DNA of 64,000 bases, from NCBI RefSeq assembly GCF_947503375.1, contig NZ_CANNDQ010000001.1, forward strand, positions 124,001 through 188,000, read 5' to 3'. This DNA comes from an uncultured Psychroserpens sp. (GTDB lineage: Bacteria > Bacteroidota > Bacteroidia > Flavobacteriales > Flavobacteriaceae). The notes beneath the pieces were generated by a model. It ran no database searches and was not told the origin of the DNA. It worked only from the letters and a program-made list of their open reading frames with translations. Below, in pieces: positions 44,692-52,659 of the stretch (position 1 is its first letter; every line of letters begins with the position of its first letter). The translations under genes were made by a program, and so were the position numbers.

Positions 44692-45623
44692 AAATTCTAC
44701 ATTTAGATACAAATCATCCTTTATTAATTAATCAACTTAATGAATTAGGTTTTATTAATGATGAAAATTACAATGCGTCAAAAGAAACCATTCAAAATCG
44801 TATTCATGATTATGATGGTTTTATCATTAGAAGTCGGTTTAAAATTGATAAGCCGTTTTTAGATGCAGCCACAAAACTAAAGTTTATCGGGCGAGTTGGT
44901 GCCGGTTTAGAGAATATAGATTGTGAATATGCTAAATTAAAAGGCATCAAGTTAATCACTGCTCCAGAAGGCAATCGTAATGCAGTTGGCGAACATAGCT
45001 TAGCAATGGTATTGTCATTGTTTAATAAATTAAATAAAGCCAATAAAGACGTTAGAGAAGGTAAATGGCAACGTGAAGCTAATCGTGGTATTGAACTTGA
45101 TGGAAAAACAGTTGGTCTCATAGGCTATGGAAATATGGGAAAAGCTTTTGCTAAAAAACTTCGTGGTTTCGATGTTGATGTACTTTGCTATGACATAAAA
45201 TCAAATGTTGGCGATACTAATGCAAAACAAGTTGCACTAGAAGAGCTACAGCAAAAAACAGATGTATTAAGTTTACATACGCCAGAAACGAGCTTGACCA
45301 TCAATATGGTCAATTCAGAATTCATAAATAGCTTTAAGAAACCATTTTGGTTAATCAACACTGCTCGTGGCAAAAGCGTTGTTACTAAAGATTTGGTAGT
45401 TGCCTTAAAGTCTGGAAAAGTCTTAGGTGCTGGCCTAGACGTCTTAGAATATGAAAAATCATCATTTGAAAACCTGTTTTCTAATGCAATCCCTGAGGCT
45501 TTTAATTTTTTAATTCATGCTGATAATGTTATCCTTACACCTCATGTTGCTGGTTGGACTGTGGAGAGTAAGGAAAAACTAGCGCAAACCATTGTAGATA
45601 AGATCAAAGCAGAATTTTGCTAA
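44688..45623 (+). CDS. D-2-hydroxyacid dehydrogenase, phosphoglycerate dehydrogenase-like
   Basis: 311 residues. The NAD-binding fold has VGLIGYGNMGKAFAKKL. The catalytic triad is in INTARGKSVV (Arg), GLDVLEYE (Glu) and LTPHVAGWT (His). It lacks the C-terminal ACT domain of long SerA proteins. The start is TTG at 44688, overlapping the cupin stop. It probably oxidises 3-phosphoglycerate or another 2-hydroxyacid. Confidence 0.9.
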   Translation: MKILHLDTNHPLLINQLNELGFINDENYNASKETIQNRIHDYDGFIIRSRFKIDKPFLDAATKLKFIGRVGAGLENIDCEYAKLKGIKLITAPEGNRNAVGEHSLAMVLSLFNKLNKANKDVREGKWQREANRGIELDGKTVGLIGYGNMGKAFAKKLRGFDVDVLCYDIKSNVGDTNAKQVALEELQQKTDVLSLHTPETSLTINMVNSEFINSFKKPFWLINTARGKSVVTKDLVVALKSGKVLGAGLDVLEYEKSSFENLFSNAIPEAFNFLIHADNVILTPHVAGWTVESKEKLAQTIVDKIKAEFC

Positions 45624-45632
45624 TTTTATATC

Positions 45633-46046
45633 GTGAAGAAAACCATTCTTATTTTTGCATCACTAATATTTTCATTATTGCTGTTGTTTCAATTGAGCAA
45701 ATATGCAATTGTTTCTGGTGATACTCCTATAGAGTCCACACTAGCTGTAATTGCAGTTGTTTTTTTTATTATTGGTGTTTATTTAAATAAAAGAAGTTTA
45801 AATAAATCCTCAGCAAAGACTTTTAAAGAAATCGATACAAAAAAAATTGAGCAACTCGAAATCACTTCAAGAGAGTATGAAGTACTTCAAGCTATTAAAG
45901 AAGGGTTGTCTAATAAAGAAATTGCCGAGAAACTTTTCCTTTCAGAAAGTACGATAAAAACTCATGTTTCTAGTTTATTGGTTAAATTAAATGCTAAACG
46001 AAGAACACAAGCTTTGCAAATAGCAAAAGACCATAATATTATATAA
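45633..46046 (+). CDS. Membrane-anchored LuxR-type transcription factor, 137 aa
   Basis: Two transmembrane helices (about residues 4-24 and 36-53) are followed by a short linker and a complete LuxR-type helix-turn-helix (about 72-137: LEITSREYEVLQAIKEGLSN, AEKLFLSESTIKTHVSSLL). There is no receiver domain, so it must regulate from the membrane. The start is GTG at 45633. It sits just before an operon whose promoter has two direct repeats of the kind LuxR/NarL-type domains bind. Confidence 0.88.
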   Translation: MKKTILIFASLIFSLLLLFQLSKYAIVSGDTPIESTLAVIAVVFFIIGVYLNKRSLNKSSAKTFKEIDTKKIEQLEITSREYEVLQAIKEGLSNKEIAEKLFLSESTIKTHVSSLLVKLNAKRRTQALQIAKDHNII

Positions 46047-46059
46047 ATTGACATATTTA

Positions 46060-46124
46060 TACTAAAGTATGAGTCATTTGGTACTTTAGTATGAGTCAAC
46101 TTTTAAGCGCTTCTCTTAGTTTTG
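46060..46124 (+). promoter_or_regulatory. Promoter of the VOC/DUF4199 operon with two phased 17-bp direct repeats
   Basis: TACTAAAGTATGAGTCA (46060-46076) and TACTTTAGTATGAGTCA (46082-46098) are spaced 22 bp start to start, about two helical turns. Each contains the palindrome TACTWWAGTA. The -7 box TAGTTTTG is at 46117-46124 and no TTG lies at -33, so activation by a factor bound at the repeats is likely. Confidence 0.7.
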
Positions 46125-46151
46125 CGTTGTATTCATTTAAACTATTAACAT

Positions 46152-46523
46152 ATGAAATTAGGTGCATTTTCAGTGAGTTTGAGTGTCAAAGACATTCATA
46201 TTTCAAAAACATTTTATGAAACGTTAGGCTTTACAGTTTTTGCTGGAGACATAGAACGTAATTATTTAATCATGAAAAATAATGAAACCATTATTGGACT
46301 TTTTCAAGGCATGTTTGAGCAAAACATTTTGACCTTTAACCCAGGTTGGGATCAAAACGCCAATACTTTAGAATCTTACACTGATGTAAGAGCTATTGAA
46401 AAACATGTAAAAGCCAAAGGAATTACACTCGAAAGAGAAACTGACGGGAGTGATTCAGGCCCAGCTAGCATCGTTTTTTACGACCCAGATGGAAATACCA
46501 TTCTTATAGACCAACACATATAA
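46152..46523 (+). CDS. VOC/glyoxalase-family protein
   Basis: A 123-residue vicinal-oxygen-chelate fold: two beta-alpha-beta-beta-beta units ([20 protein letters not shown] and [18 protein letters not shown]). It may be a metal-dependent lyase/dioxygenase or a resistance-type binding protein. It is first gene of a four-gene operon with DUF4199, DUF1801 and a second VOC protein. Confidence 0.88.
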   Translation: MKLGAFSVSLSVKDIHISKTFYETLGFTVFAGDIERNYLIMKNNETIIGLFQGMFEQNILTFNPGWDQNANTLESYTDVRAIEKHVKAKGITLERETDGSDSGPASIVFYDPDGNTILIDQHI

Positions 46524-46539
46524 ATCAAATTTTAAAATC

Positions 46540-47001
46540 ATGAAACAAACAATACTTAAATACGGAACTTACGGACTCATTACTGGTTTTATAATCTTTA
46601 CATTACACCTAGTAATTGGAATTGATAACTTTGATTATTCAACCAACGAGATCCTTGGATATACTTCTATTCTATTATCGCTTTCTTTTATTTATTTTGG
46701 TATAAAACACTATAGAGATCATGTCAACAAAGGAGTGATTTCATTAGGAAAGGCTATTATTATCGGACTTATGATATCTATACTTGTAGCTATAGGTATT
46801 GCTATTTCTGATTTCATTTATACAAAATTTATAAATCCCTCTTTTTTTAGTGATTACCAAAAGATGCTTATAGAAGAAGGAAGAGGAGACGAAACATTTG
46901 AAATGACCAGTACTATTGGAGCATTATTCATGTTAGCACTTGTAACTGTAATAGGATTTATTATATCTTTAATTTCAGGATTAATACTTCAACGTAAATA
47001 A
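46540..47001 (+). CDS. DUF4199-like membrane protein
   Basis: 153 residues with four predicted transmembrane helices (about 8-26, 37-57, 69-92, 125-149) and a short loop bearing SDYQKMLIEEGRGDETFEM. Arrangement and sequence fit the DUF4199 family of Bacteroidota. No catalytic motif is seen. It is second gene of the VOC operon. Confidence 0.85.
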   Translation: MKQTILKYGTYGLITGFIIFTLHLVIGIDNFDYSTNEILGYTSILLSLSFIYFGIKHYRDHVNKGVISLGKAIIIGLMISILVAIGIAISDFIYTKFINPSFFSDYQKMLIEEGRGDETFEMTSTIGALFMLALVTVIGFIISLISGLILQRK

Positions 47002-47018
47002 TTTAAAAGATCATAATC

Positions 47019-47471
47019 ATGCAATACAAAGCTAACTCTCCCGAAGATTACATCAATCAAGTCCCAGAAGAGCGACAAGACGCTTTAAAAAAACTACGTA
47101 AAACCATTAAAGACAATTTACCTAAAGGATTTGAAGAAGGCATTCAATATGGTATGATTGGTTATTATGTGCCACATTCTATTTATCCAGATGGCTACCA
47201 TTGCAACCCTAAAGAGCCACTCCCTTTTATGAGTTTTGCTTCTCAAAAAAACTCAGTAAACCTTTATCATAGTGGCATTTATGCAATTCCAAAATTACAC
47301 GATTGGTTTGTAAACGAATATCCTAAACATTGCAAACGTAAACTAGATATGGGGAAAAGCTGTATTCGATTTAAAAAAATGGACGATATTCCTTTTGAGC
47401 TTATTGCTGAACTAGCAACTAAAATAACCGTTGAAGATTGGATCAATACTTACGAAACTAACACAAAGTAA
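47019..47471 (+). CDS. DUF1801 (YdhG/YjbR-like) protein
   Basis: 150 residues with SPEDYINQVPEERQDALKKL at the start and the family core FEEGIQYGMIGYYVPH, then GKSCIRFKKMDDIPFELIAE. Members share a small alpha/beta fold of uncertain function. It is third gene of the VOC operon. Confidence 0.87.
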   Translation: MQYKANSPEDYINQVPEERQDALKKLRKTIKDNLPKGFEEGIQYGMIGYYVPHSIYPDGYHCNPKEPLPFMSFASQKNSVNLYHSGIYAIPKLHDWFVNEYPKHCKRKLDMGKSCIRFKKMDDIPFELIAELATKITVEDWINTYETNTK

Positions 47472-47474
47472 ATC

Positions 47475-47861
47475 ATGAAAAATAGAGTAACAGGAATTGG
47501 TGGTCTCTTCTTTAAAAGTAAAGACCCAAAAGCCACTAAAGATTGGTATAAAACACATCTTGGATTCAATACAGATGATTATGGTTGCACCTTCTGGTGG
47601 AAAGATAAAGAGGGCAATGATTGTTCTACACAATGGAGTCCTTTTCCAGAGAATACATCATATTACCAACCTTCAAAAAAAGCGTTTATGTTTAATTATC
47701 GTGTAGAAAACTTACACGAACTCATAAAAATCTTAAAAGAAGAAGGTGTAACCATTGTGGGAGAAATTGAAGAGTATGAATATGGTAAATTTGGCTGGAT
47801 ACTTGATAATGAAGGTAATAAAATAGAACTGTGGGAGCCTATTGATAAAGCCTTTATGTAA
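47475..47861 (+). CDS. VOC-family protein
   Basis: 128 residues with the glyoxalase/bleomycin-resistance fold: IGGLFFKSKDPKATKDWYKT at the start and GKFGWILDNEGNKIELWEP at the end, with E in KIELWEP at the usual metal-ligand position. It lies 3 bp after DUF1801 and ends the operon. Not closely similar to the first VOC protein. Confidence 0.9.
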   Translation: MKNRVTGIGGLFFKSKDPKATKDWYKTHLGFNTDDYGCTFWWKDKEGNDCSTQWSPFPENTSYYQPSKKAFMFNYRVENLHELIKILKEEGVTIVGEIEEYEYGKFGWILDNEGNKIELWEPIDKAFM

Positions 47862-47935
47862 CAATTACATTTGATAATAGACATATAGTTTGAACATTTT
47901 TATTAATTTTATACTTTAACCTAAACTATTATAAT

Positions 47936-48388
47936 ATGTCTGATGATAAAAATTTAAGCGACGACCTTAACGATATGCTGGGAGACGCTAAAGAAGGTGC
48001 TAAAAAAGCTGCTGAGAAAGCAGGTGAACTTGCTGATGAAGCTAAAGAGAAAGCAAGTGAATTTGCTGATGAAGCTAAAGCTTCGGCAAAAGAGTTTTCT
48101 GAAGGAGCTAAAGAGGTCTTTGACAAGGCTTCTGGTGACAATAAAAAAATACTTGCAGGCATCTTAGGTATTATATTAGGATGGGCTGGTGTACACAAGT
48201 TTGTTCTTGGCTATAATAAAGAAGGAGCTATAATGCTAGTGGCTTCAATTGTACTATATTTTGTAACCTGTGGCATTGGTACTATGGTAGTAAGTATTAT
48301 TGGGTTAGTAGAAGGTATCATATACCTCACAAAATCAGATGAAGAATTTTACAACACCTACCAAGTAGGCAATAAAGGTTGGTTCTAA
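47936..48388 (+). CDS. TM2-domain protein with amphipathic coiled/LEA-like N-terminus
   Basis: 150 residues. Residues about 15-65 are an Ala/Lys/Glu 11-mer-like repeat (EGAKKAAEKAGELADEAKEK, FADEAKASAKEFSEGAKE) of the kind seen in LEA and apolipoprotein-like amphipathic helices. A TM2 domain follows (about 72-140): LAGILGIILGWAGVHKFVLG, then a second helix. A perfect 14-bp terminator stem follows. Possibly membrane-surface or stress related; not shown. Confidence 0.85.
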   Translation: MSDDKNLSDDLNDMLGDAKEGAKKAAEKAGELADEAKEKASEFADEAKASAKEFSEGAKEVFDKASGDNKKILAGILGIILGWAGVHKFVLGYNKEGAIMLVASIVLYFVTCGIGTMVVSIIGLVEGIIYLTKSDEEFYNTYQVGNKGWF

Positions 48389-48394
48389 ATACGT

Positions 48395-48428
48395 AAAAAA
48401 ACCTGAATCATTACATTCAGGTTTTTTT
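48395..48428 (+). terminator. Terminator of the TM2 gene
   Basis: AAAAAAACCTGAAT (48395-48408) pairs perfectly with ATTCAGGTTTTTTT (48415-48428). Confidence 0.9.
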
Positions 48429-48438
48429 ATATTTTTTA

Positions 48439-48479
48439 TTATCGTAATATTGCAATATTACGATAACAATGTATCTTTG
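48439..48479 (+). promoter_or_regulatory. ArsR operator overlapping a consensus promoter
   Basis: A perfect 28-bp palindrome spans 48439-48466 (core AATATTGCAATATT, flanks ATCGT/ACGAT), the form of ArsR/SmtB operators. Inside it TTG (48450-48452) lies exactly 19 bp before TATCTTTG (48472-48479), so a bound repressor would block the -33 element and spacer. Confidence 0.85.
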
Positions 48480-48504
48480 CACATATATAATCCTAATTGT
48501 TAAA

Positions 48505-48831
48505 ATGGGCGCATCAAAACTTGATATTTATAATGAAGAAACAAACACCATTGCTGCGATTGCAAAAGTATTTGCACATCCAGCTCGAGTAGCAATCTTA
48601 CAGTTTATTAGTAAACAAGATGCATGTATTTGTAACGACATCGTAGATGAAATTGGCTTATCTCAATCTACCATTTCTCAACATCTTAAAGTTATAAATG
48701 ATGCTGGATTGCTTAAAGGTGATTTTAAAGGTAAAAGCATTTGCTATTGCTTGAATGTAGATCGATTTAAAACATTTCAAAATCTATTTAACTCTTATTT
48801 TAATACCACACAAAACAACTGTTGTACTTAA
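48505..48831 (+). CDS. arsR: ArsR/SmtB-family metalloregulator
   Basis: 108 residues from the ATG at 48505. A winged helix with IAKVFAHPARVAILQFIS, the metal-site helix DACICNDIVDEIGL (two Cys in CIC) and recognition helix QSTISQHLKVINDAG. C-terminal CC (QNNCCT) may add ligands. The upstream in-frame ATG at 48469 lies before the -7 box and cannot be used. The repressor would dissociate when arsenite or a similar metalloid binds. It is first gene of arsR-DUF6428-arsC. Confidence 0.92.
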   Translation: MGASKLDIYNEETNTIAAIAKVFAHPARVAILQFISKQDACICNDIVDEIGLSQSTISQHLKVINDAGLLKGDFKGKSICYCLNVDRFKTFQNLFNSYFNTTQNNCCT

Positions 48832-48846
48832 CATAAAAATAATACT

Positions 48847-49335
48847 ATGGAAACCAAACGACTTTTTAAATTGTTGCAAGAACATCAAGATAAATCCTTA
48901 TTATTTGAATACCAATCTGGTATTTTTGTAAATGCCAATTATCATATTACAGAGGTTAAACACATCAAAGTAGATGCTGTAGACTGTGGAAGTCAAACAG
49001 ATCATTGGAATGAAACTGTAATTCAACTATGGGAAAGCCCTCAAGAGCTTGACAAAACAGATTATATGAGTGTATACAAGGCACTATCCATTTTGAATAA
49101 AGTTGGAAAAATGAAACCTTACGACCTCAATTCAGAAGTAAAGTTTGAATATAGTAATGCGACGTTTCATACAGCGCAACTTTTTGTTAACGATTACATG
49201 ATACAAAGTAACAATCTAATACTTAAATTAGCCATAGAAAAAACAGACTGTAAAGCAAAATCTATTTGTGGTGTTAGTGAAGTTGAAGACCCAAAAGAAG
49301 AACCTTGTTGTTCACCTACTGGAAATTGCTGTTAG
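48847..49335 (+). CDS. DUF6428-like protein of the ars cluster, Cys-rich tail
   Basis: 162 residues. The central segment (HIKVDAVDCGSQTDHWNETV, FHTAQLFVNDYM) matches the DUF6428 proteins found beside arsR in Bacteroidota. The C-terminal 35 residues hold seven cysteines, including EEPCCSPTGNCC, suited to binding soft metals such as arsenite. It lies 15 bp after arsR. A metallochaperone or buffering role is inference. Confidence 0.8.
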   Translation: METKRLFKLLQEHQDKSLLFEYQSGIFVNANYHITEVKHIKVDAVDCGSQTDHWNETVIQLWESPQELDKTDYMSVYKALSILNKVGKMKPYDLNSEVKFEYSNATFHTAQLFVNDYMIQSNNLILKLAIEKTDCKAKSICGVSEVEDPKEEPCCSPTGNCC

Positions 49336-49379
49336 AAAATATTAAATCTCACTCAAACAACCTTATTTAAATTTGTAAA

Positions 49380-49811
49380 ATGAAGAACATATTAATCCTT
49401 TGTACAGGCAATTCTTGTAGAAGTCAAATGGCTCATGGATACCTTAAACAATTCTTAAATAACAAAGCTAATATTTACAGTGCAGGCATTGAAACTCATG
49501 GTTTAAACTCTGGTGCTGTTAGTATAATGAAAGAAGATAATATCGACATCTCTAATCATACTTCAAATCATGTTGATGAATACAAGGCTATCGATTTTGA
49601 TTATATCATTACTGTTTGTGATCATGCCAATGAAAATTGCCCATACATTCCTAGCAAAAATGCATTGCGATTACATCATAATTTCTTCGACCCTTCAAAA
49701 GTTATTGGTTGCGATACAGAAAAACATGACGCCTTTTTAAAGGCAAGAGATGAGATAAAAGATTATTTTAAAACCTTTATGGCTACTTATTTTTATTCTG
49801 ATAATTCATAA
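49380..49811 (+). CDS. arsC: Arsenate reductase, thioredoxin-coupled LMW-PTP type
   Basis: 143 residues. The phosphatase loop is C8-TGNSC13-R14 (LCTGNSCRSQMAHG). The redox pair C80 and C87 occurs in VCDHANENCPYIP, and an acidic Asp lies in HNFFDPSK. All three cysteines of thioredoxin-dependent ArsC are present, so it should reduce arsenate to arsenite. No arsB or acr3 exporter gene follows; the next gene is convergent and overlaps by 19 bp. Confidence 0.92.
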   Translation: MKNILILCTGNSCRSQMAHGYLKQFLNNKANIYSAGIETHGLNSGAVSIMKEDNIDISNHTSNHVDEYKAIDFDYIITVCDHANENCPYIPSKNALRLHHNFFDPSKVIGCDTEKHDAFLKARDEIKDYFKTFMATYFYSDNS

Positions 49812-50821
49812 TCAATAGGTAATAGGTCACCTACACGTTGATTACCCATAACGCCTCCAAAAAGAACTTTGGTCAAAGGAGAATGGCTTCCATAAGGATT
49901 TATGATAAATTTATCGACATTACTTTGAATTACAGATCTATATTTTTTATTGTATAATATATCTACTTTTTTTAATAGCTTAACAGATACGTAACCTTCT
50001 TGTTTATCTAATGCCTTTACATTGAAATAATCATAAGGCTCAACCCTTAGTTGCTTTCTATAGATATCGAAACCCTCTTCTTCTAATCTTTTTTTAGATA
50101 ATGCTCTCATAAAATGAAGTATTGAACCTTTAAAAACTTCGTTTCTTCGCTGTACAGTTTTCCTATCTATATCTTCAATTGATTCATAAAACGTCGTACC
50201 TGTATATGCAACTATCTTTACAGAATGTTTATTATTAGTAACCAATTCATAACCAAATTGAATTACAAAATCTATAATGTCAAAATATATTATATACTGC
50301 AAGCTATTATTCTTAACTTTTAAAGGTGCTATAGCAGATGCCGTAAGACGCATCCTTTCTTTATCATATTTGAGTATTATATCGTCTTCATTTAAAATTT
50401 TGCAAGATTTTGAGTGTTTTGAAAAACCTAAAAACTCTCTTCTAAAATGTTTAAGTTTTTGTTTTCTAGACATCCCATCGTCGTATGAAATCACAACCTC
50501 ATCTAAAACATTAGTGGCTTCTGTTAGTAAGACTTTGTAAAACTTACTTGATTCATACGATTCCAATATCATTTTTTCATAACCCAAGTAAGAGATAATT
50601 AAAGATGATGTTATGCCTGCTCTCAATTCTATTTCAAACTCACCGTTAGCATTGGTGGTAGTGCCAATAGTAGTGTTGTCAAAATATACTGAAGCAGTTT
50701 CGATAGGTTCATTGGTTTTAAAATCTAAAACCACCCCTTTTATACTTTGAGCGGCTAATACATAAGTGAATAGTATCAATACCGATGTTGTAATATAACT
50801 TTTAGGTTTCGGTATTTCCAT
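49793..50821 (-). CDS. Carboxypeptidase-like regulatory-domain envelope protein
   Basis: 342 residues with a signal sequence (TTSVLILFTYVLAAQ, residues about 11-25) and a carboxypeptidase-D regulatory-like domain (about 26-110: IKGVVLDFKTNEPIETASVY ... ISYLGYEKM), then a domain of unknown function. These domains are common on TonB receptors and cell-surface proteins in Bacteroidota. Its start overlaps the OlsF-like gene by 20 bp. No barrel is evident, so it is probably periplasmic or outer-membrane associated. Confidence 0.85.
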   Translation of the reverse strand: MEIPKPKSYITTSVLILFTYVLAAQSIKGVVLDFKTNEPIETASVYFDNTTIGTTTNANGEFEIELRAGITSSLIISYLGYEKMILESYESSKFYKVLLTEATNVLDEVVISYDDGMSRKQKLKHFRREFLGFSKHSKSCKILNEDDIILKYDKERMRLTASAIAPLKVKNNSLQYIIYFDIIDFVIQFGYELVTNNKHSVKIVAYTGTTFYESIEDIDRKTVQRRNEVFKGSILHFMRALSKKRLEEEGFDIYRKQLRVEPYDYFNVKALDKQEGYVSVKLLKKVDILYNKKYRSVIQSNVDKFIINPYGSHSPLTKVLFGGVMGNQRVGDLLPIDYELSE

Positions 50822-52637
50822 TAGAAAATTTGCGTTCTAGTTCAGCTTGAAATTCTTCCATAACAGGTTTTACCGTACTTTCAGGTAAGTCTGCAATTTT
50901 GATATACATTAATCCATCTACTGAATTATTAAATAAGGGATCTACGTTAAAAGCAACCAAACGCGCATTCTGTTTAATGTATTTTTTTAATAATACTGGT
51001 AATCGCAATGCACCTGGTTCAACCTCATCAATAATTTTATCAAACTTATTGAGATCAGCTTCTGTTTCATCAAAAACAAAATCTTTATCAGCATCTTTTA
51101 GTTTGACTTTAAATTCTTTCTTTGGGTGTACATATTGTGCAACGTAAGGATCGTAGTAATGTGATTTCATAAACTCGATCATTAACGATTTTGAGAAGTT
51201 TGAAAACTGGTTACTAATACTTACACCACCAATGAGGTATTTATGTTCAGGATGACGTAAAGTAGTATGCACAATCCCTTTCCAAAGCAAGAATAAAGGC
51301 ATTGGTTTTTGTTGGTATTCTTTAATAATGAAAGCTCTACCCATCTCAATAGATTGACTCATCATTTTGTAGAGCTCGGGCTCAAAACGAAATAGGTCCT
51401 GTAAATAGAATCCGTCTATTCCATATTTGGCAAAAATTTTAGACCCAAGTCCCATTCTATAGGCGCCAGCCAATTGATTATTATCGGTATCCCATAAAAA
51501 CATGTGATGATAATATGTGTCAAAACTATCAAGATCTATAGCTTCGTTAGTGCCTTCTCCTATCTCTCTGAAAGTAATTTCACGTAACCGTCCTATCTCA
51601 TGTAATATATTAGGAATACTATTAGCATCTGTTAAATACACTTCATAATTTTTACTAACAAGAAGTCTGCAATCTCGCTCTCTTAAAGCGTCTACTTCAG
51701 CAGCCATTTTTTCTGTACTTACTGAGCCTACTATGCGTTTAGGTGGTTTTGAAGGTGTTTTTAACGTGTTTGAAAGGTTATCTAATATTTTTGATTTGTC
51801 TTCAAACGCATTAGATAATATATAGGTTTTACGTCTTAAAAATTCTGAAAAACTTGAAAGCGTATGATGCTCTTTTTGATCGTTTACAGAAATAGGTCTT
51901 CCAATCCTAACTTTTATGATCCTATTTTTCTGAGTTAACAATTCTGAAGGCAATTTCGCGGTCCTAAACGTATCGCTAATTTTTGAGAGTTTATAGAATA
52001 ATTTACTATTCTTAGCATGAAAATAAATAGGAACTACAGGTACTTCAGCCTTTTGTATAAGTTTCATTGCCGCTTCTTCCCAAGGCTTATCAACTACTAA
52101 TTTCCCATCTTTATAAGTTGAAACTTCTCCAGCAGGAAAAACACCCAAAGGATGACCATTACGTAAATGCAAAATAGCGTTTTTAAAACCTGAAATACTT
52201 GACTTGACTTCCTTACGATCTTCAAAAGGATTAACTGGCATTATATAAGGCTTCAATGGTTCAATTCTATGCAATAGGAAATTGGCAATAATTTTGAAAT
52301 CTTTCCGTTGCTCAATCATTAATTTCAATAATAAAATCCCATCAATACCGCCTAGTGGATGATTTGAAACGGTAATATAAGCACCATCTTTAGGAAGTCG
52401 TTTAAGGTCTTCCTCTGGAATTTCAAACTTAATCTGAAAATCATCTAAAATACCATCTAAGAACTCACCGTCATTAAGATGTTTATTTCGCTTATAGATT
52501 TTATTTAATGTTGATATTTTTAGCACCTTCATTAACAGCCAGCCAACAAATGTGCCTATGAAGCCATACTTATCTGCATTAATGGCTTTGGCAACTTCTT
52601 TAGCGGTGACTAATCCTGTGTCTGGTGTTTTCGTCAT
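50802..52637 (-). CDS. olsF: OlsF-like bifunctional acyltransferase (lysophospholipid acyltransferase + GNAT acyl-ACP domains)
   Basis: 611 residues. The N-terminal half (about 1-290) is a PlsC/OlsA-like O-acyltransferase with SNHPLGGIDG (H93 and D99, an H-x5-D variant) and FPAGEVS. The C-terminal half (about 320-600) is an OlsB-like N-acyltransferase: REITFREIGEGTNEAID, QLAGAYRMGLG, LGGVSISNQF-like LIGGVSISNQFSN. This two-domain arrangement is that of OlsF, reported to make ornithine lipids in Flavobacterium johnsoniae and Serratia. Here it lies downstream of aspartokinase in an operon. The head-group amino acid (ornithine, glycine or other) cannot be read from sequence. Confidence 0.85.
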   Translation of the reverse strand: MTKTPDTGLVTAKEVAKAINADKYGFIGTFVGWLLMKVLKISTLNKIYKRNKHLNDGEFLDGILDDFQIKFEIPEEDLKRLPKDGAYITVSNHPLGGIDGILLLKLMIEQRKDFKIIANFLLHRIEPLKPYIMPVNPFEDRKEVKSSISGFKNAILHLRNGHPLGVFPAGEVSTYKDGKLVVDKPWEEAAMKLIQKAEVPVVPIYFHAKNSKLFYKLSKISDTFRTAKLPSELLTQKNRIIKVRIGRPISVNDQKEHHTLSSFSEFLRRKTYILSNAFEDKSKILDNLSNTLKTPSKPPKRIVGSVSTEKMAAEVDALRERDCRLLVSKNYEVYLTDANSIPNILHEIGRLREITFREIGEGTNEAIDLDSFDTYYHHMFLWDTDNNQLAGAYRMGLGSKIFAKYGIDGFYLQDLFRFEPELYKMMSQSIEMGRAFIIKEYQQKPMPLFLLWKGIVHTTLRHPEHKYLIGGVSISNQFSNFSKSLMIEFMKSHYYDPYVAQYVHPKKEFKVKLKDADKDFVFDETEADLNKFDKIIDEVEPGALRLPVLLKKYIKQNARLVAFNVDPLFNNSVDGLMYIKIADLPESTVKPVMEEFQAELERKFSNGNTET

Positions 52638-52659
52638 GAGTGTAAATGTACTAAATTGT

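Noticed and set aside
49793..49811. Truncation of arsC by the convergent gene
   Set aside because: ArsC has its full length and all three redox cysteines; the 19-bp overlap only involves the C-terminal end.
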